A DNA stretch of 38,085 nucleotides. Origin: Burkholderiales bacterium. GTDB taxonomy: Bacteria; Pseudomonadota; Gammaproteobacteria; Burkholderiales; SG8-39. Of the stretch, positions 6,248 through 14,712 are shown one piece after another. The stretch is taken from NCBI GenBank assembly GCA_026416295.1, contig JAOAFL010000005.1, positions 1 to 38,085 on the forward strand. The letters are read 5' to 3'. The first letter of the stretch is position 1, and each line of letters starts with the position of its first letter. Position numbers and translations under genes: made by a program. Below the pieces are notes generated by a model. That model had not been told where the DNA came from, made no database searches, and worked only from the letters and a program-made list of their open reading frames with translations.

Positions 6248-8280
6248 CGCGGCTCGCCGTCTGCCCGGAGATCGGCGTCGGGGTCGACCGCGAGCGACAC
6301 GCGGAGCGCCGCGCCCGCCGAGGGCACCGGCCACGCAAGGCGCAGCGTCGCCGACTGCATGATGCGCTCGAGGCCGTCTTCGGACTGCGACACGGTGTAG
6401 CACGGCGAGGCGGCGACGCGCGCCGGCGGATCGAAGCGCAGCACGAGCCGGCCGCGCATGAACCGGTCATCGAGCGCGAGCGCCTCGCTCGCTTCCAGGT
6501 GCACCGTCTGTCCGAATCCCCCGAGCACGGTCTCGCCGACCATGTAGCGGCCGGCGAAGCCGTCGCAGGAGGGCATCGCGACGTCGAGCTCGGTGACGAA
6601 CTCGCCGGCCGGCGCCTCGATGCGCCAGCTCGCCGCGAGCGTCGAGCCGTCGACGGCCAGGGTCTTCGCGATGCGCGCGCCGTCGACTTCGGCGACGAAT
6701 TCGGCGCGCGCGTCCGCGGCCGCCGTCAAGCGGTAGCCGCGCAGCTCGCGGGCGCTCGCGCCGCCCTGCGCGTGCCAGGTGTCGCGAAAGAGCGTGCGCG
6801 CGCGCGCGTCCGGTTCGAGGTCGGCGGGTCCGATCGCGTGCTTCAGCGCGAACCGGTCGTGCGCCGAGGCGATGCCGCCCGCCTGCGGCCGCGACGCGGC
6901 GGCGTCGGCGAGGCGCGCGTGGTAGTGCTCCGGATAGCGGCGAAGCGTATCGCCGAAGTTCTGCGCGAGCGCGTAGCTCGAAAGCTCCTTCAGCGCCGCC
7001 TCGCCGTCGAGCGCGATCGCCGCCTGAAGCGCCGGGCTCCGGAGGAACAGCTCCTCGACGCCGTCGAGGTCGTGGTCTTCGCGCGCGATCGGCGGGCGCG
7101 GCGAAGCGGCATCGAGCCGCGCTTCCAGCGCGAGCAGATTGCGCCAGACGGCGCGCCGCAGGTGCGGCAGGTACAGCCCGCCGAACAGGCCGTGCCAGTA
7201 GGCGTCGTTCGCCTGCGCGGCGTAGAGCAGCGCGCGCAGCTCGGCGACGTCGGGCCGGCCGCTCGCGGCGGCGACGCGCGCAGACAGCCCGAGCATGCGC
7301 TTGTGCATCCAGTTCGCCTCGGCGTAGCGCGAAAGGAAGTTGCGCCAGATTCCGCCGCGCAGGAACGGCTTGTCGGCGTCCCAGCGGCCGGCGGCGCGCG
7401 CGTCGGCGACGAGCGCGGCATAGCGCGCCGCCGCCGGCGCAGGCAGCGTCCACTCGTTCATCTCGACGTAGGAGACGGTGGGCAGGTAGACGAGGCCGCG
7501 CGTCGGCGTCGCCGCGTGAAATTCCCGGTACGAGAGCGGCGCGAGGCGCTCGGAGGCGAGCACCCGCTCGATGAATTCGACGAGCCAGCGCCGGCCGTAG
7601 ACCCATTCCCAGGTCTCGGGCCAGATGCCGAACTTTTCGATGTCGTCGAAGTAGATCGCGGCTTCGCCGGGTGCGGCCATGCCCTCGATCAGCGCGACCG
7701 CGTCGGCCGCGGGCGCGAACGGCACCCGGTAGCGCAGCGTCTCCGAGATCGGAAAGAGGTCGAGCCTTCGGCCGTCGTCCTCGGTGGCGAAATGGCCGCG
7801 CAGCGTCTGGGCCTCGCGTCCGGTGCAGAGGAAATGGTAGTCGTCGACGACCGCGTAGCGGATGCCCGACTCGGCGAACGCGCCGACCACGGCCGAGTCC
7901 CAGACGCGCTCGGTGAGCCAGGCGCCCTGCGGGCGCGCGCCGAAGCGGCGCTCGAGCCGCGCCGAGAGGGCCTCGATCTGCCCGAGCCGGTCGCGGTGCG
8001 GGATCGCGGCGAGCACCGGCTCGCAGTCGCCGCCGCCGAACCACTCGAGCTGGCCGCGGCGCGTCATCTCGACGAGGAGCGCCGCGTCCTCGGCGTGGTG
8101 CGCGAACAGGTACTCGATCAGCGGGCCGCTCATGTGCATCGCGAAGCGAAACGCCGGATAGCCGTAGAGCGTGCGCAGGAACGGCCGGTAGCAGCGCGCG
8201 TGCGCCTGCTCGAACACCTCCGGGAAATTGCCCGCCGGCTGGTGCGCGTGCACGCCGAAAAGGAGCGCGGCCTTGCGCAT
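6244..8280 (-). CDS. GH57 4-alpha-glucanotransferase-type enzyme
   Basis: A 678-aa GH57 enzyme with the domain order of Thermococcus-type 4-alpha-glucanotransferase: an N-terminal barrel opening with LLFGVHAHQPAGNFPEVF, a helical middle domain and a C-terminal beta-rich DUF1926-like domain. Glu124 in WLTERVWD is the expected nucleophile and Asp212/Asp213 in YFDDIEKFGIWPETW contains the acid/base. Such enzymes shuffle alpha-1,4-glucan chains between acceptors, which here would adjust maltodextrins released from glycogen. Start ATG 8280 was chosen because the domain begins immediately after it. It lies 13 nt downstream of the second GH57 gene and overlaps the hydrolase start by 4 bp, forming a glgC-GH57-GH57-hydrolase operon. 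Confidence 0.93.
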   Translation of the reverse strand: MRKAALLFGVHAHQPAGNFPEVFEQAHARCYRPFLRTLYGYPAFRFAMHMSGPLIEYLFAHHAEDAALLVEMTRRGQLEWFGGGDCEPVLAAIPHRDRLGQIEALSARLERRFGARPQGAWLTERVWDSAVVGAFAESGIRYAVVDDYHFLCTGREAQTLRGHFATEDDGRRLDLFPISETLRYRVPFAPAADAVALIEGMAAPGEAAIYFDDIEKFGIWPETWEWVYGRRWLVEFIERVLASERLAPLSYREFHAATPTRGLVYLPTVSYVEMNEWTLPAPAAARYAALVADARAAGRWDADKPFLRGGIWRNFLSRYAEANWMHKRMLGLSARVAAASGRPDVAELRALLYAAQANDAYWHGLFGGLYLPHLRRAVWRNLLALEARLDAASPRPPIAREDHDLDGVEELFLRSPALQAAIALDGEAALKELSSYALAQNFGDTLRRYPEHYHARLADAAASRPQAGGIASAHDRFALKHAIGPADLEPDARARTLFRDTWHAQGGASARELRGYRLTAAADARAEFVAEVDGARIAKTLAVDGSTLAASWRIEAPAGEFVTELDVAMPSCDGFAGRYMVGETVLGGFGQTVHLEASEALALDDRFMRGRLVLRFDPPARVAASPCYTVSQSEDGLERIMQSATLRLAWPVPSAGAALRVSLAVDPDADLRADGEPR

Positions 8281-8293
8281 CGTCGCGGTGGCC

Positions 8294-9976
8294 TCAGCCG
8301 TCTGCGCGGCGCATCGCCGAGGCGCCGTCGGCGCGGTCGCCCGGCGCGCAGATCGGTTCCGCGAGCGGCGCGGGCACCGGCAGCGCGAGCAGGCGGTAGA
8401 GGTGCGCGAGCTTTTCCCGGAACAGCCGGTCGAAGGCGGCGACCGCCGGATTCGCCGAGCCGTCCTCGAACCACCAGAACCAGTCCGAGCCTTCGCACTC
8501 GGCGAGCTGCGCGCGCGCCGCCTCGCGCGCCGCCGGCTCGAGCCGCCCGCTCGCGACGACGAGGTCGTACGAGTGCTTCGCGGCGCACAGCAGGTCCCAC
8601 GCCCGGTTCTTCGCCGGCGTGCCGATCCAGGTGAGGAGCGTCCCCTGCACCCAGCTGCCGGCCTTGAGCGCCGAAAGGCGTGCGGGCGGTGCCTCGCGCG
8701 CAAGGCACTCGCTCGGCGTGCAGGTGCGGATCGACGGGTGCTTTTCGAGCGTCTCGTAGAGCGCCGAGAGGAAGTAGAAGCCGTTGTACGGGTAGTGCTC
8801 CCAGGGGTTTTCCCCGTCGAGGATCACCGCGACCACCGGCGGCTCGGCCGCCCGCGCCTCGCGGCCGATACCCTCGACTTCGCCCACCAGGTGCGCGGCG
8901 GCGTCGCGTCCGTGCCAGCGCCGGTATTCGAAGCCGATCATGTCCGAGAGCCGGTCGTCGCGGAAAAAAAGCGCGGTCTCGACGCCGTCGAGCCGCCAAG
9001 GGCGATAGAGGTCGCGCAGTCGCTCGTAGCCGCCACTGTCGGCGAGGCTGCGCGCGAGCACGCCCTCGCCGCTCGCGGTCCAGCGCACGCCGCGACCGGC
9101 GAGCAGCCGCAGGAACGCGCTCGAGACCGCGCCCTCGGCGGGCCAGACGCCGGCGGCATCCACGCCGAAGCGCGCGCGATGGGTCGCGAGCGCGCTCTCG
9201 AGCTGTGCGAGCGTGCGTTCGATCCCGCCCGGGTAGCGCTCGTGCTCGGGCAGCGTCGCCGCAGGCGACGCCTCGCGCGCGGCGGCGAAATCGACGAGCA
9301 GCGGGCCGATCGGGTGCGTGTGCGGCGTCGTCGAAAGCTCGACACGGCCCGATTCGGCGAGCGCGCGCCAGCGGCCGATGAGGCCGCCCACGAGCCGCGC
9401 GATCTCGGCAAGCAGCGCGCGGCGGTCCTCGTAGGTAAAGCCCGCGCCCTTCGCCATCAGGCGCGCGACCGTCGCCGATTCGCGCCGCACGGTCTCGCCC
9501 GTCCAGGCGAGGAAATACCAGGTCACCAGGTCGTCGAAATAGCGGTCGGTGAGCCAGGCGAGCCCTTCGGCCCCCTCGCCGCCTGCGGCGCGGTGCACGT
9601 CCTCCAGCCGCCGGTAGGCGGGAAACGCCCGTATCATCGTCTCGGCGTTCGCGCGAAAACACTGGGCGAGCGCGTAGCGGCGCTCGGGCTCGGCGAGCGA
9701 GCGGCCCGGCTCGCGCGCAAGAAGCCGCAAAAGCGGGTCGCGCAGCCGGCCGCTCGCGAGCTGCGCCGCGTAGTCCTCGATCTGGTCGAGCAGCACCGGC
9801 GCGAAGTTGACCGTCGCGCGCACCGCGTGCCGCTCGAGGTGCCAGGCCATGTCGGTGTAGTCCTTGAGCGCGTGCAGCAGCACCCACGGCATCGCGAACT
9901 CGCCGCTCGCGCGGTCGCGGTAGTCCGGCTGGTGCATGTGCCAGACGAGCACCAGGGCGACGGGCCGCGCACTCAT
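8294..9976 (-). CDS. GH57 alpha-amylase-like glycoside hydrolase
   Basis: A 560-aa GH57 protein beginning [14 protein letters not shown], the GH57 motif 1 (HxHQP). The catalytic Glu is expected in [10 protein letters not shown] and the Asp in [17 protein letters not shown] helical C-terminal part contains [12 protein letters not shown], common in bacterial proteins annotated as GH57 alpha-amylase. It should hydrolyse or transfer alpha-1,4-glucan; whether it debranches, hydrolyses or branches cannot be decided by eye. ATG 9976 overlaps the glgC stop (ATGA), so translation is coupled to ADP-glucose synthesis. It shares only general GH57 motifs with the neighbouring 678-aa enzyme, so the pair are probably different subfamilies rather than a recent duplication. 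Confidence 0.9.
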   Translation of the reverse strand: MSARPVALVLVWHMHQPDYRDRASGEFAMPWVLLHALKDYTDMAWHLERHAVRATVNFAPVLLDQIEDYAAQLASGRLRDPLLRLLAREPGRSLAEPERRYALAQCFRANAETMIRAFPAYRRLEDVHRAAGGEGAEGLAWLTDRYFDDLVTWYFLAWTGETVRRESATVARLMAKGAGFTYEDRRALLAEIARLVGGLIGRWRALAESGRVELSTTPHTHPIGPLLVDFAAAREASPAATLPEHERYPGGIERTLAQLESALATHRARFGVDAAGVWPAEGAVSSAFLRLLAGRGVRWTASGEGVLARSLADSGGYERLRDLYRPWRLDGVETALFFRDDRLSDMIGFEYRRWHGRDAAAHLVGEVEGIGREARAAEPPVVAVILDGENPWEHYPYNGFYFLSALYETLEKHPSIRTCTPSECLAREAPPARLSALKAGSWVQGTLLTWIGTPAKNRAWDLLCAAKHSYDLVVASGRLEPAAREAARAQLAECEGSDWFWWFEDGSANPAVAAFDRLFREKLAHLYRLLALPVPAPLAEPICAPGDRADGASAMRRADG

Positions 9977-11256
9977 CGGCGCTGGTGCACCTGCTGGCCG
10001 AGCATTTCCGGCGTCACCAGCGCGATGCCGCGCTCGGTGACGTGAAAGCGCTTGCGGTCCTCTTCCCGATCGACGCCGATTCTCGTGCCGGGCGGCAGCC
10101 GGCAGTGCTTGTCGAGGATCGCGCGGCGCACGACGCAGTGGCGGCCGATCTCGACGTTCGGCAGGATGACCGAGTCCTCGACGAGGGCGTAGCTGTGCAC
10201 GCGCACGCGCGAAAAGAGCAGCGAGCGGCGGATCGTCGCGCCGCTCACGATGTCGCCGCCCGAGACCATCGAATCGATCGCGCAGCCGCGCCGGTCCGCG
10301 TCGTCGAACACGAACTTCGCCGGCGGCAGCTGCTCCTGGTACGTCCAGATCGGCCAGTCGGCGTCGTACAGGTTGAGCGCGGGCGTCACCTGCACGAGGT
10401 CCATGTTCGCCTCCCAGTAGCCGTCGATCGTGCCGACGTCGCGCCAGTACGGCCGGCCCTCGACCATGTTGACGCAGGAGTCGGCGAAGCGATGCGCGTA
10501 GGCGCGGTGTCCGTGCGCGACCGCCCACGGGATCAGGTCGCGCCCGAAGTCGTGCGTCGAGTCGGCGTCGGCCGCGTCGCGCGCAAGCTGCGCGTACAGG
10601 AACTCGGCGTCGAACGCGTAGACGCCCATGCTCGCGAGCGCAACATCGCGCCGGCCCGGCATCGGCGTCGGGTCGGCGGGCTTTTCGTGAAACGCGGTGA
10701 TGCGGCCGACCTCGTCCACCGTCATCACCCCGAGGCTGCGCGCGTGCTCGAGCGGCACCTCGACGCAGGCGACGGTGAGCTCGGCGCGGCGCGCGACGTG
10801 CTCGGCGAGCATCAGGCTGTAGTCCATCTTGTAGACGTGATCGCCCGCGAGCACCAGCACGTAGCGCGGCGCGTGCTGGCGCAGCACGTCGAGGTTCTGG
10901 TACACCGCGTCGGCGGTGCCGAGGTACCAGCGCGCGGCGGCGCGCTGCTGCGCCGGCAGCAGCTCGATGAATTCGCCGAAGCGCCCGTCGAGGAAGGACC
11001 AGCCGCGTTGCAGGTGGCGGATGAGGCTCTGCGCCTTGTACTGCGTGGCGACGCCGATGCGCCGGATGCCGGAGTTGACGCAGTTGGAGAGCGTAAAGTC
11101 GATGATGCGGAACTTACCGCCGAAGGGGACCGCGGGCTTTGCGCGCCAGTCGGTGAGCGCTCCGAGCCGCGAGCCGCGGCCGCCGGCGAGCACGATCGCC
11201 ATCGTCTGGCGAACGAGCTGCGCGCGGTCCCGATCGCTATAATGCGCCGCGACCAT
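9973..11256 (-). CDS. glgC: Glucose-1-phosphate adenylyltransferase (ADP-glucose synthase)
   Basis: GlgC makes ADP-glucose from ATP and glucose-1-phosphate, the committed step of glycogen synthesis. The 427-aa length matches the E. coli enzyme. Motifs: [29 protein letters not shown] at the nucleotide site (with the Arg and Lys of the activator/substrate region), [48 protein letters not shown] and a C-terminal left-handed beta-helix ending [12 protein letters not shown] 11256 keeps the N-terminal extension present in allosteric GlgC; ATG 11202 would remove it. The start codon overlaps the divergent glgB start (CATG shared), and no Shine-Dalgarno is visible. First gene of the leftward glgC-GH57-GH57-hydrolase operon. 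Confidence 0.97.
   Translation of the reverse strand: MVAAHYSDRDRAQLVRQTMAIVLAGGRGSRLGALTDWRAKPAVPFGGKFRIIDFTLSNCVNSGIRRIGVATQYKAQSLIRHLQRGWSFLDGRFGEFIELLPAQQRAAARWYLGTADAVYQNLDVLRQHAPRYVLVLAGDHVYKMDYSLMLAEHVARRAELTVACVEVPLEHARSLGVMTVDEVGRITAFHEKPADPTPMPGRRDVALASMGVYAFDAEFLYAQLARDAADADSTHDFGRDLIPWAVAHGHRAYAHRFADSCVNMVEGRPYWRDVGTIDGYWEANMDLVQVTPALNLYDADWPIWTYQEQLPPAKFVFDDADRRGCAIDSMVSGGDIVSGATIRRSLLFSRVRVHSYALVEDSVILPNVEIGRHCVVRRAILDKHCRLPPGTRIGVDREEDRKRFHVTERGIALVTPEMLGQQVHQRR
11238..11243 (+). promoter_or_regulatory. Candidate -10 element of glgB (TATAAT)
   Basis: A perfect TATAAT lies 12 bp upstream of the glgB ATG in very GC-rich DNA and inside the 5' end of glgC. Transcription would start near 11250, leaving a leader of about 5 nt. 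No convincing -35 is present. Confidence 0.55.
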
Positions 11257-13420
11257 GAGCGATGTCGCGATTGCCGCGCGCGACGCGCGCGCCGAGCGCC
11301 TCGCCGCCGCCCGCCTGCACGATCCCCACGCGTTTCTCGGCCCGCATCGCGAGGGCGGGCGCGCGCTCGTGCGCGTCTACGATCCGCGCGCGCGCGCGGC
11401 GTGGGTGGAGACGGCCGAAGGCTGGCGCGCCGCGCCTCCGGCGGGCGTCGCGGGGCTCTTCGCGCTGGAGGCGGAGGTTCGCGCGCCCTACCGCGTGCGC
11501 TTCGAGCGGGAGGGGGCGCTTTGCGAGCGCTTCGATCCGTACTGCTTTGCGCCGCAGATCTCGGACTACGACCTCTACCTTTTCAACGCCGGGCGGCTGA
11601 CGCAAGCCTGGCGCACCCTCGGGGCGCACGCGACGACGGTGGCGGGCGTCGCCGGAACGCGCTTTGCAGTGTGGGCGCCGAACGCCGAGCGCGTTTCGGT
11701 GGTCGGCGACTTCAACGGCTGGGACGGGCGCGTGCACCCGATGAGCGTGCGCGGATCGAGCGGCGTCTGGGAACTCTTTCTGCCGGGCGTCGGGCCCGGC
11801 GCGCTCTACAAGTTCGAGATCCGCAACCGCGAGAGCGGTGCGCTCCTTCTCAAGGCCGATCCCTACGCGCGCGCCGCGGAACTGCGGCCCGGCACCGCCT
11901 CGAGGGTCGCGCCGCCCGCGGCGCACGTCTGGAGCGACGGCGAGTGGCTCGCGCAACGCGCGCGCTGGGACTGGCTGCGCGCGCCGGTGGCGATCCTCGA
12001 AGTGCACGCCGGCTCCTGGCGGCGCGACGCGCGCGGCTGGCGCGCGCTCGGCGACGCGCTCATTCCGTACGCGCTCGAGCTGGGTTTCACGCACCTCGAG
12101 CTGATGCCGGTCGCCGAGCATCCGCTGGACGAATCCTGGGGGTATCAGACGACCGGCTATTTTGCGCCGAGCGCGCGCTGGGGCAGCGCCGACGAGCTGC
12201 GCGAGTTCGTCGACCGCTGCCACCGCGCCGGCCTCGGCGTGCTCCTCGACTGGGTGCCGGGGCATTTCCCGACCGACGACTGGGCGCTCGCGCATTTCGA
12301 CGGCACCGCGCTCTACGAGCACGAGGACCCGCGCCTTGCGCGGCATCCGGACTGGGGCACGCACACGTTCAACTTCGGGCGCAACGAGGTGCGCGCGTTT
12401 CTGCTTTCCTCGGCGCATTACTGGCTGGACCAGTTCCACTTCGACGGCCTGCGGGTGGACGCGGTCGCCTCGATGCTCTACCTCGACTACTCGCGCCGGC
12501 CGGGCGAGTGGCTGCCGAACCGCTACGGCGGGCGCGAGAACCTCGAGGCGATCGACTTCCTGCGCGAGCTGAACGTGCTCGTGCACGCCGAATTCCCGGG
12601 CGCCGTCACGATCGCCGAGGAATCGACCGCCTGGCCGATGGTGTCGCGGCCCGCCTACGCCGGCGGCCTCGGCTTCTCGATGAAGTGGAACATGGGCTGG
12701 ATGCACGACACGCTCGAATACTTCCGCCACGACCCGGTCTACCGGCGCTACCACCACGACCGGCTCACTTTCGGCCAGCTCTACGCCTACACCGAGAACT
12801 TCGTGCTGCCGTTCTCGCACGACGAGGTGGTGCACGGCAAGGGGTCGCTGCTCGGGAAAATGCCGGGCGACTGCTGGCAGCAGTTCGCGAACCTGCGGTT
12901 GCTCTTTGCCTGGCAGATGACCACCCCCGGCAAGAAGCTCAACTTCATGGGCAACGAGTTCGGCCACGGCCCGGAGTGGGACGCGGTGCGCGGCCTCGAC
13001 TGGTCGCTCGCCGAGATCGAGTGGCACCGCGGGGTGCGCCTCTGCTTTCGCGACCTTCAGCGGCTCTACGCGAGCGAGCCGGCGCTGCACGAGCTCGACT
13101 TCGACCCGCAGGGGTTCGCGTGGATCGACTGCCACGATAGCGACAATTCCGTTCTCAGCTTCGTGCGGCGCGCGCAAAGCGGCGCCTGCCTCGTCGTCGT
13201 GCTCAATTTCACGCCGGTGCCGCGCACCGGCTACCGCATCGGCGTGCCGCGCGCCGGCCTCTGGCGCGAACGGCTGAACACCGATTCCGCCTACTACGGC
13301 GGATCGAACATCGGCAACGGCGGCGCGCTCCTCGCCGAGCCGGCGCCCTACATGGGTCAGCCGGCGACGCTCGCGCTCACGTTGCCGCCCCTTGCCGCCC
13401 TTATCCTTGCGCCGGCCTGA
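11255..13420 (+). CDS. glgB: 1,4-alpha-glucan branching enzyme (GH13)
   Basis: GlgB cuts alpha-1,4 chains and reattaches them as alpha-1,6 branches. The 721 residues contain an N-terminal CBM48 pair ([10 protein letters not shown] and [22 protein letters not shown]), the barrel and a C-terminal beta domain. The catalytic triad is intact: Asp402 in GLRVDAVAS, Glu455 in AEEST and Asp523 in [20 protein letters not shown] follows. Start ATG 11255 overlaps the divergent glgC start; there is no Shine-Dalgarno, and a TATAAT 12 bp upstream implies an almost leaderless transcript. The 3' end overlaps the convergent DUF2934 gene by 20 bp. Confidence 0.97.
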   Translation: MSDVAIAARDARAERLAAARLHDPHAFLGPHREGGRALVRVYDPRARAAWVETAEGWRAAPPAGVAGLFALEAEVRAPYRVRFEREGALCERFDPYCFAPQISDYDLYLFNAGRLTQAWRTLGAHATTVAGVAGTRFAVWAPNAERVSVVGDFNGWDGRVHPMSVRGSSGVWELFLPGVGPGALYKFEIRNRESGALLLKADPYARAAELRPGTASRVAPPAAHVWSDGEWLAQRARWDWLRAPVAILEVHAGSWRRDARGWRALGDALIPYALELGFTHLELMPVAEHPLDESWGYQTTGYFAPSARWGSADELREFVDRCHRAGLGVLLDWVPGHFPTDDWALAHFDGTALYEHEDPRLARHPDWGTHTFNFGRNEVRAFLLSSAHYWLDQFHFDGLRVDAVASMLYLDYSRRPGEWLPNRYGGRENLEAIDFLRELNVLVHAEFPGAVTIAEESTAWPMVSRPAYAGGLGFSMKWNMGWMHDTLEYFRHDPVYRRYHHDRLTFGQLYAYTENFVLPFSHDEVVHGKGSLLGKMPGDCWQQFANLRLLFAWQMTTPGKKLNFMGNEFGHGPEWDAVRGLDWSLAEIEWHRGVRLCFRDLQRLYASEPALHELDFDPQGFAWIDCHDSDNSVLSFVRRAQSGACLVVVLNFTPVPRTGYRIGVPRAGLWRERLNTDSAYYGGSNIGNGGALLAEPAPYMGQPATLALTLPPLAALILAPA

Positions 13421-13628
13421 GGCCGAGCGCCGCGTCCACTTCGGCTTCGGCCGCGAGCCAGTCTTCGAGTTCCCGGCCCGGCGCGAAACCGCGCTTCTCG
13501 GCGCGGAAGTACGCCGCGCGCGCGATCATCCGTTCGCGCTCCTCGGCCGATATCGCGGCGGCCGGCGCCTCGCGGGAGGCGACGCTCGCGGCGTCGGCCG
13601 GCTTCCTTCCGGATCGTGCGCGCACCAT
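13401..13628 (-). CDS. Small DUF2934-family protein
   Basis: A 75-aa basic protein with the DUF2934 pattern, [24 protein letters not shown] followed by [12 protein letters not shown], a short helical domain of unknown function often encoded near stress and glycogen genes. The N-terminal 28 residues are Arg/Ala-rich and probably disordered. Start ATG 13628 has AAAGG 8 nt upstream. The FNR box at 13698-13711 inside the end of glk, with a TAGAGT -10 exactly 21 nt away, predicts its own transcript from about 13664 with a 36-nt leader, so low-oxygen induction is likely. Its 3' end overlaps glgB. Confidence 0.82.
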   Translation of the reverse strand: MVRARSGRKPADAASVASREAPAAAISAEERERMIARAAYFRAEKRGFAPGRELEDWLAAEAEVDAALGLRPAQG

Positions 13629-13670
13629 GCGGCTTGCCTTTCTCGCTGGAACCGTCCTCCTTCCCGTGCG

Positions 13671-13676
13671 ACTCTA
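13671..13676 (-). promoter_or_regulatory. Candidate -10 of the DUF2934 gene, overlapping the glk stop codon
   Basis: TAGAGT on the minus strand, 21 nt after the FNR box. Its first three bases are the glk TAG stop, so one sequence serves as stop codon and promoter element. Confidence 0.55.
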
Positions 13677-14669
13677 GCCGCTTTCCTTGACAGGCCGTTG
13701 ACGCAGATCAAGGGCGATCGCCGCCGCGCCGAGGAGCTCGAGGTGCTCGTTCGTCACGACGTACACCGGCATGCGGCGCGCGAGCGCCGCGTGCACGCCC
13801 TTGTCGGCGAAAGCGCGCACGAAGCCGCCCGCGCGCAGGCGCGCCACGATGCGCCGCGCGATTCCGCCGGCGACGTACACGCCGCCGCGCGCAAGCACCG
13901 CGAGCGCATGATCGCCCGCCCCCTGGCCGTAGATTTCGCAAAACAGCTCGAGCGCCCGCACCGCGGCGGGCTCGCCCGCCTCGGCGGCCTGCTCGACCGC
14001 CGCCGCCTCCGGTCCGCGCTCGCCCGGGGGCCGGCCGAGCAGGAACGCGTAGATCGCCGCAAGTCCCGGCCCCGAGAGCACGTCCTCGCAGGCGACGCGA
14101 GCGCGCGCGGCGCGTAGCCAGCGCCACAGCGCCGCCTGCGCGTCGGTCTGCGGCGCAAAGCCGATGTGGCCGCCTTCGCCCGCGATCGCGATCCAGCCGC
14201 AGGCGCTAGGCGCGAGGTACGCGACCCCGAGGCCGGTGCCGGCGCCGATCACGACGCGCGGCGCGGCCGCGAGCGGCTCGCCCGGCTGAAGGACGACGAG
14301 GTCGCCTGCGCCGAGCCATTCGACGCCGCGCGCGGCGCACGCAAAATCGTTTTCCAGCGCGACCGGCGCCGCAAGCTGCGCGCGAAGCGCGTCGGCGTCG
14401 AGCACCCAGTCGCGGTTCGTGAGCCGCACCTGCCGCTCAGCGACCGGGCCGGCGGCGGCGAAGCAGGCGCCCTCGAGCGCGAGCGTGCCGAGCGCCGCGC
14501 GCGCCTCGGCGAGATACGCCGCGAGCGCCGCCTCGAAGCTCGCGTACGCGCGGTCCTCGAACCGACGCACGAACGCAAGGCGCGGTGCGCCGCCTTCGAG
14601 GCGCGCGAGCGCAAAATGCGTCTTGGTCGCACCGACGTCGGCCACCAGCGCGCAGCGCTCGCCTGTCAT
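13674..14669 (-). CDS. glk: Glucokinase
   Basis: Glucokinase phosphorylates glucose with ATP to glucose-6-phosphate; here it would capture glucose released from glycogen by the glucoamylase. About 331 aa from ATG 14669, chosen because GGTGAA lies 9 nt upstream and the domain starts at once; ATG 14678 and 14711 are alternatives. Motifs: ADVGATKTHFAL (phosphate-1), ALENDFACAARG with the catalytic Asp, VIGAGTGLGVAYL, and GEGGHIGF (sugar contact). VAGGIARRIV is the adenosine site. It is of the E. coli Glk type rather than ROK with a zinc site. Divergent from glgA with 43 bp between starts. Confidence 0.93.
   Translation of the reverse strand: MTGERCALVADVGATKTHFALARLEGGAPRLAFVRRFEDRAYASFEAALAAYLAEARAALGTLALEGACFAAAGPVAERQVRLTNRDWVLDADALRAQLAAPVALENDFACAARGVEWLGAGDLVVLQPGEPLAAAPRVVIGAGTGLGVAYLAPSACGWIAIAGEGGHIGFAPQTDAQAALWRWLRAARARVACEDVLSGPGLAAIYAFLLGRPPGERGPEAAAVEQAAEAGEPAAVRALELFCEIYGQGAGDHALAVLARGGVYVAGGIARRIVARLRAGGFVRAFADKGVHAALARRMPVYVVTNEHLELLGAAAIALDLRQRPVKESG
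13698..13711 (-). promoter_or_regulatory. FNR/ANR-type box inside the 3' end of glk
   Basis: TTGATCTGCGTCAA on the minus strand, within the last codons of glk. A TAGAGT hexamer 21 nt downstream points it at the DUF2934 gene, with predicted start near 13664. Confidence 0.78.
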
Positions 14670-14700
14670 CGCGCGCATTTCACCACGGAAGCCGCTCGCG

Positions 14701-14706
14701 TAAGAT
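14701..14706 (+). promoter_or_regulatory. Candidate -10 element of glgA (TAAGAT)
   Basis: TAAGAT begins 12 nt before the glgA ATG, so the predicted transcription start coincides with the A of the start codon. No Shine-Dalgarno is visible and no clear -35 or FNR box is seen. Confidence 0.45.
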
Positions 14707-14712
14707 CGCACG

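Noticed and set aside
2814-6470. A 1218-codon minus-strand open frame across rtcB and neighbouring genes
   Set aside because: It is antisense to rtcB and out of frame with the AI-2E and hydrolase genes, Arg/Ala-rich and without family features; long antisense frames are expected in very GC-rich DNA.
9985-13140. A 1051-codon plus-strand frame across glgC and glgB
   Set aside because: Antisense to glgC and out of frame with glgB; no domain can be recognised.
13698-13711. FNR box as a regulator of glk
   Set aside because: It lies at the 3' end of glk, and the matching -10 points to the downstream DUF2934 gene.
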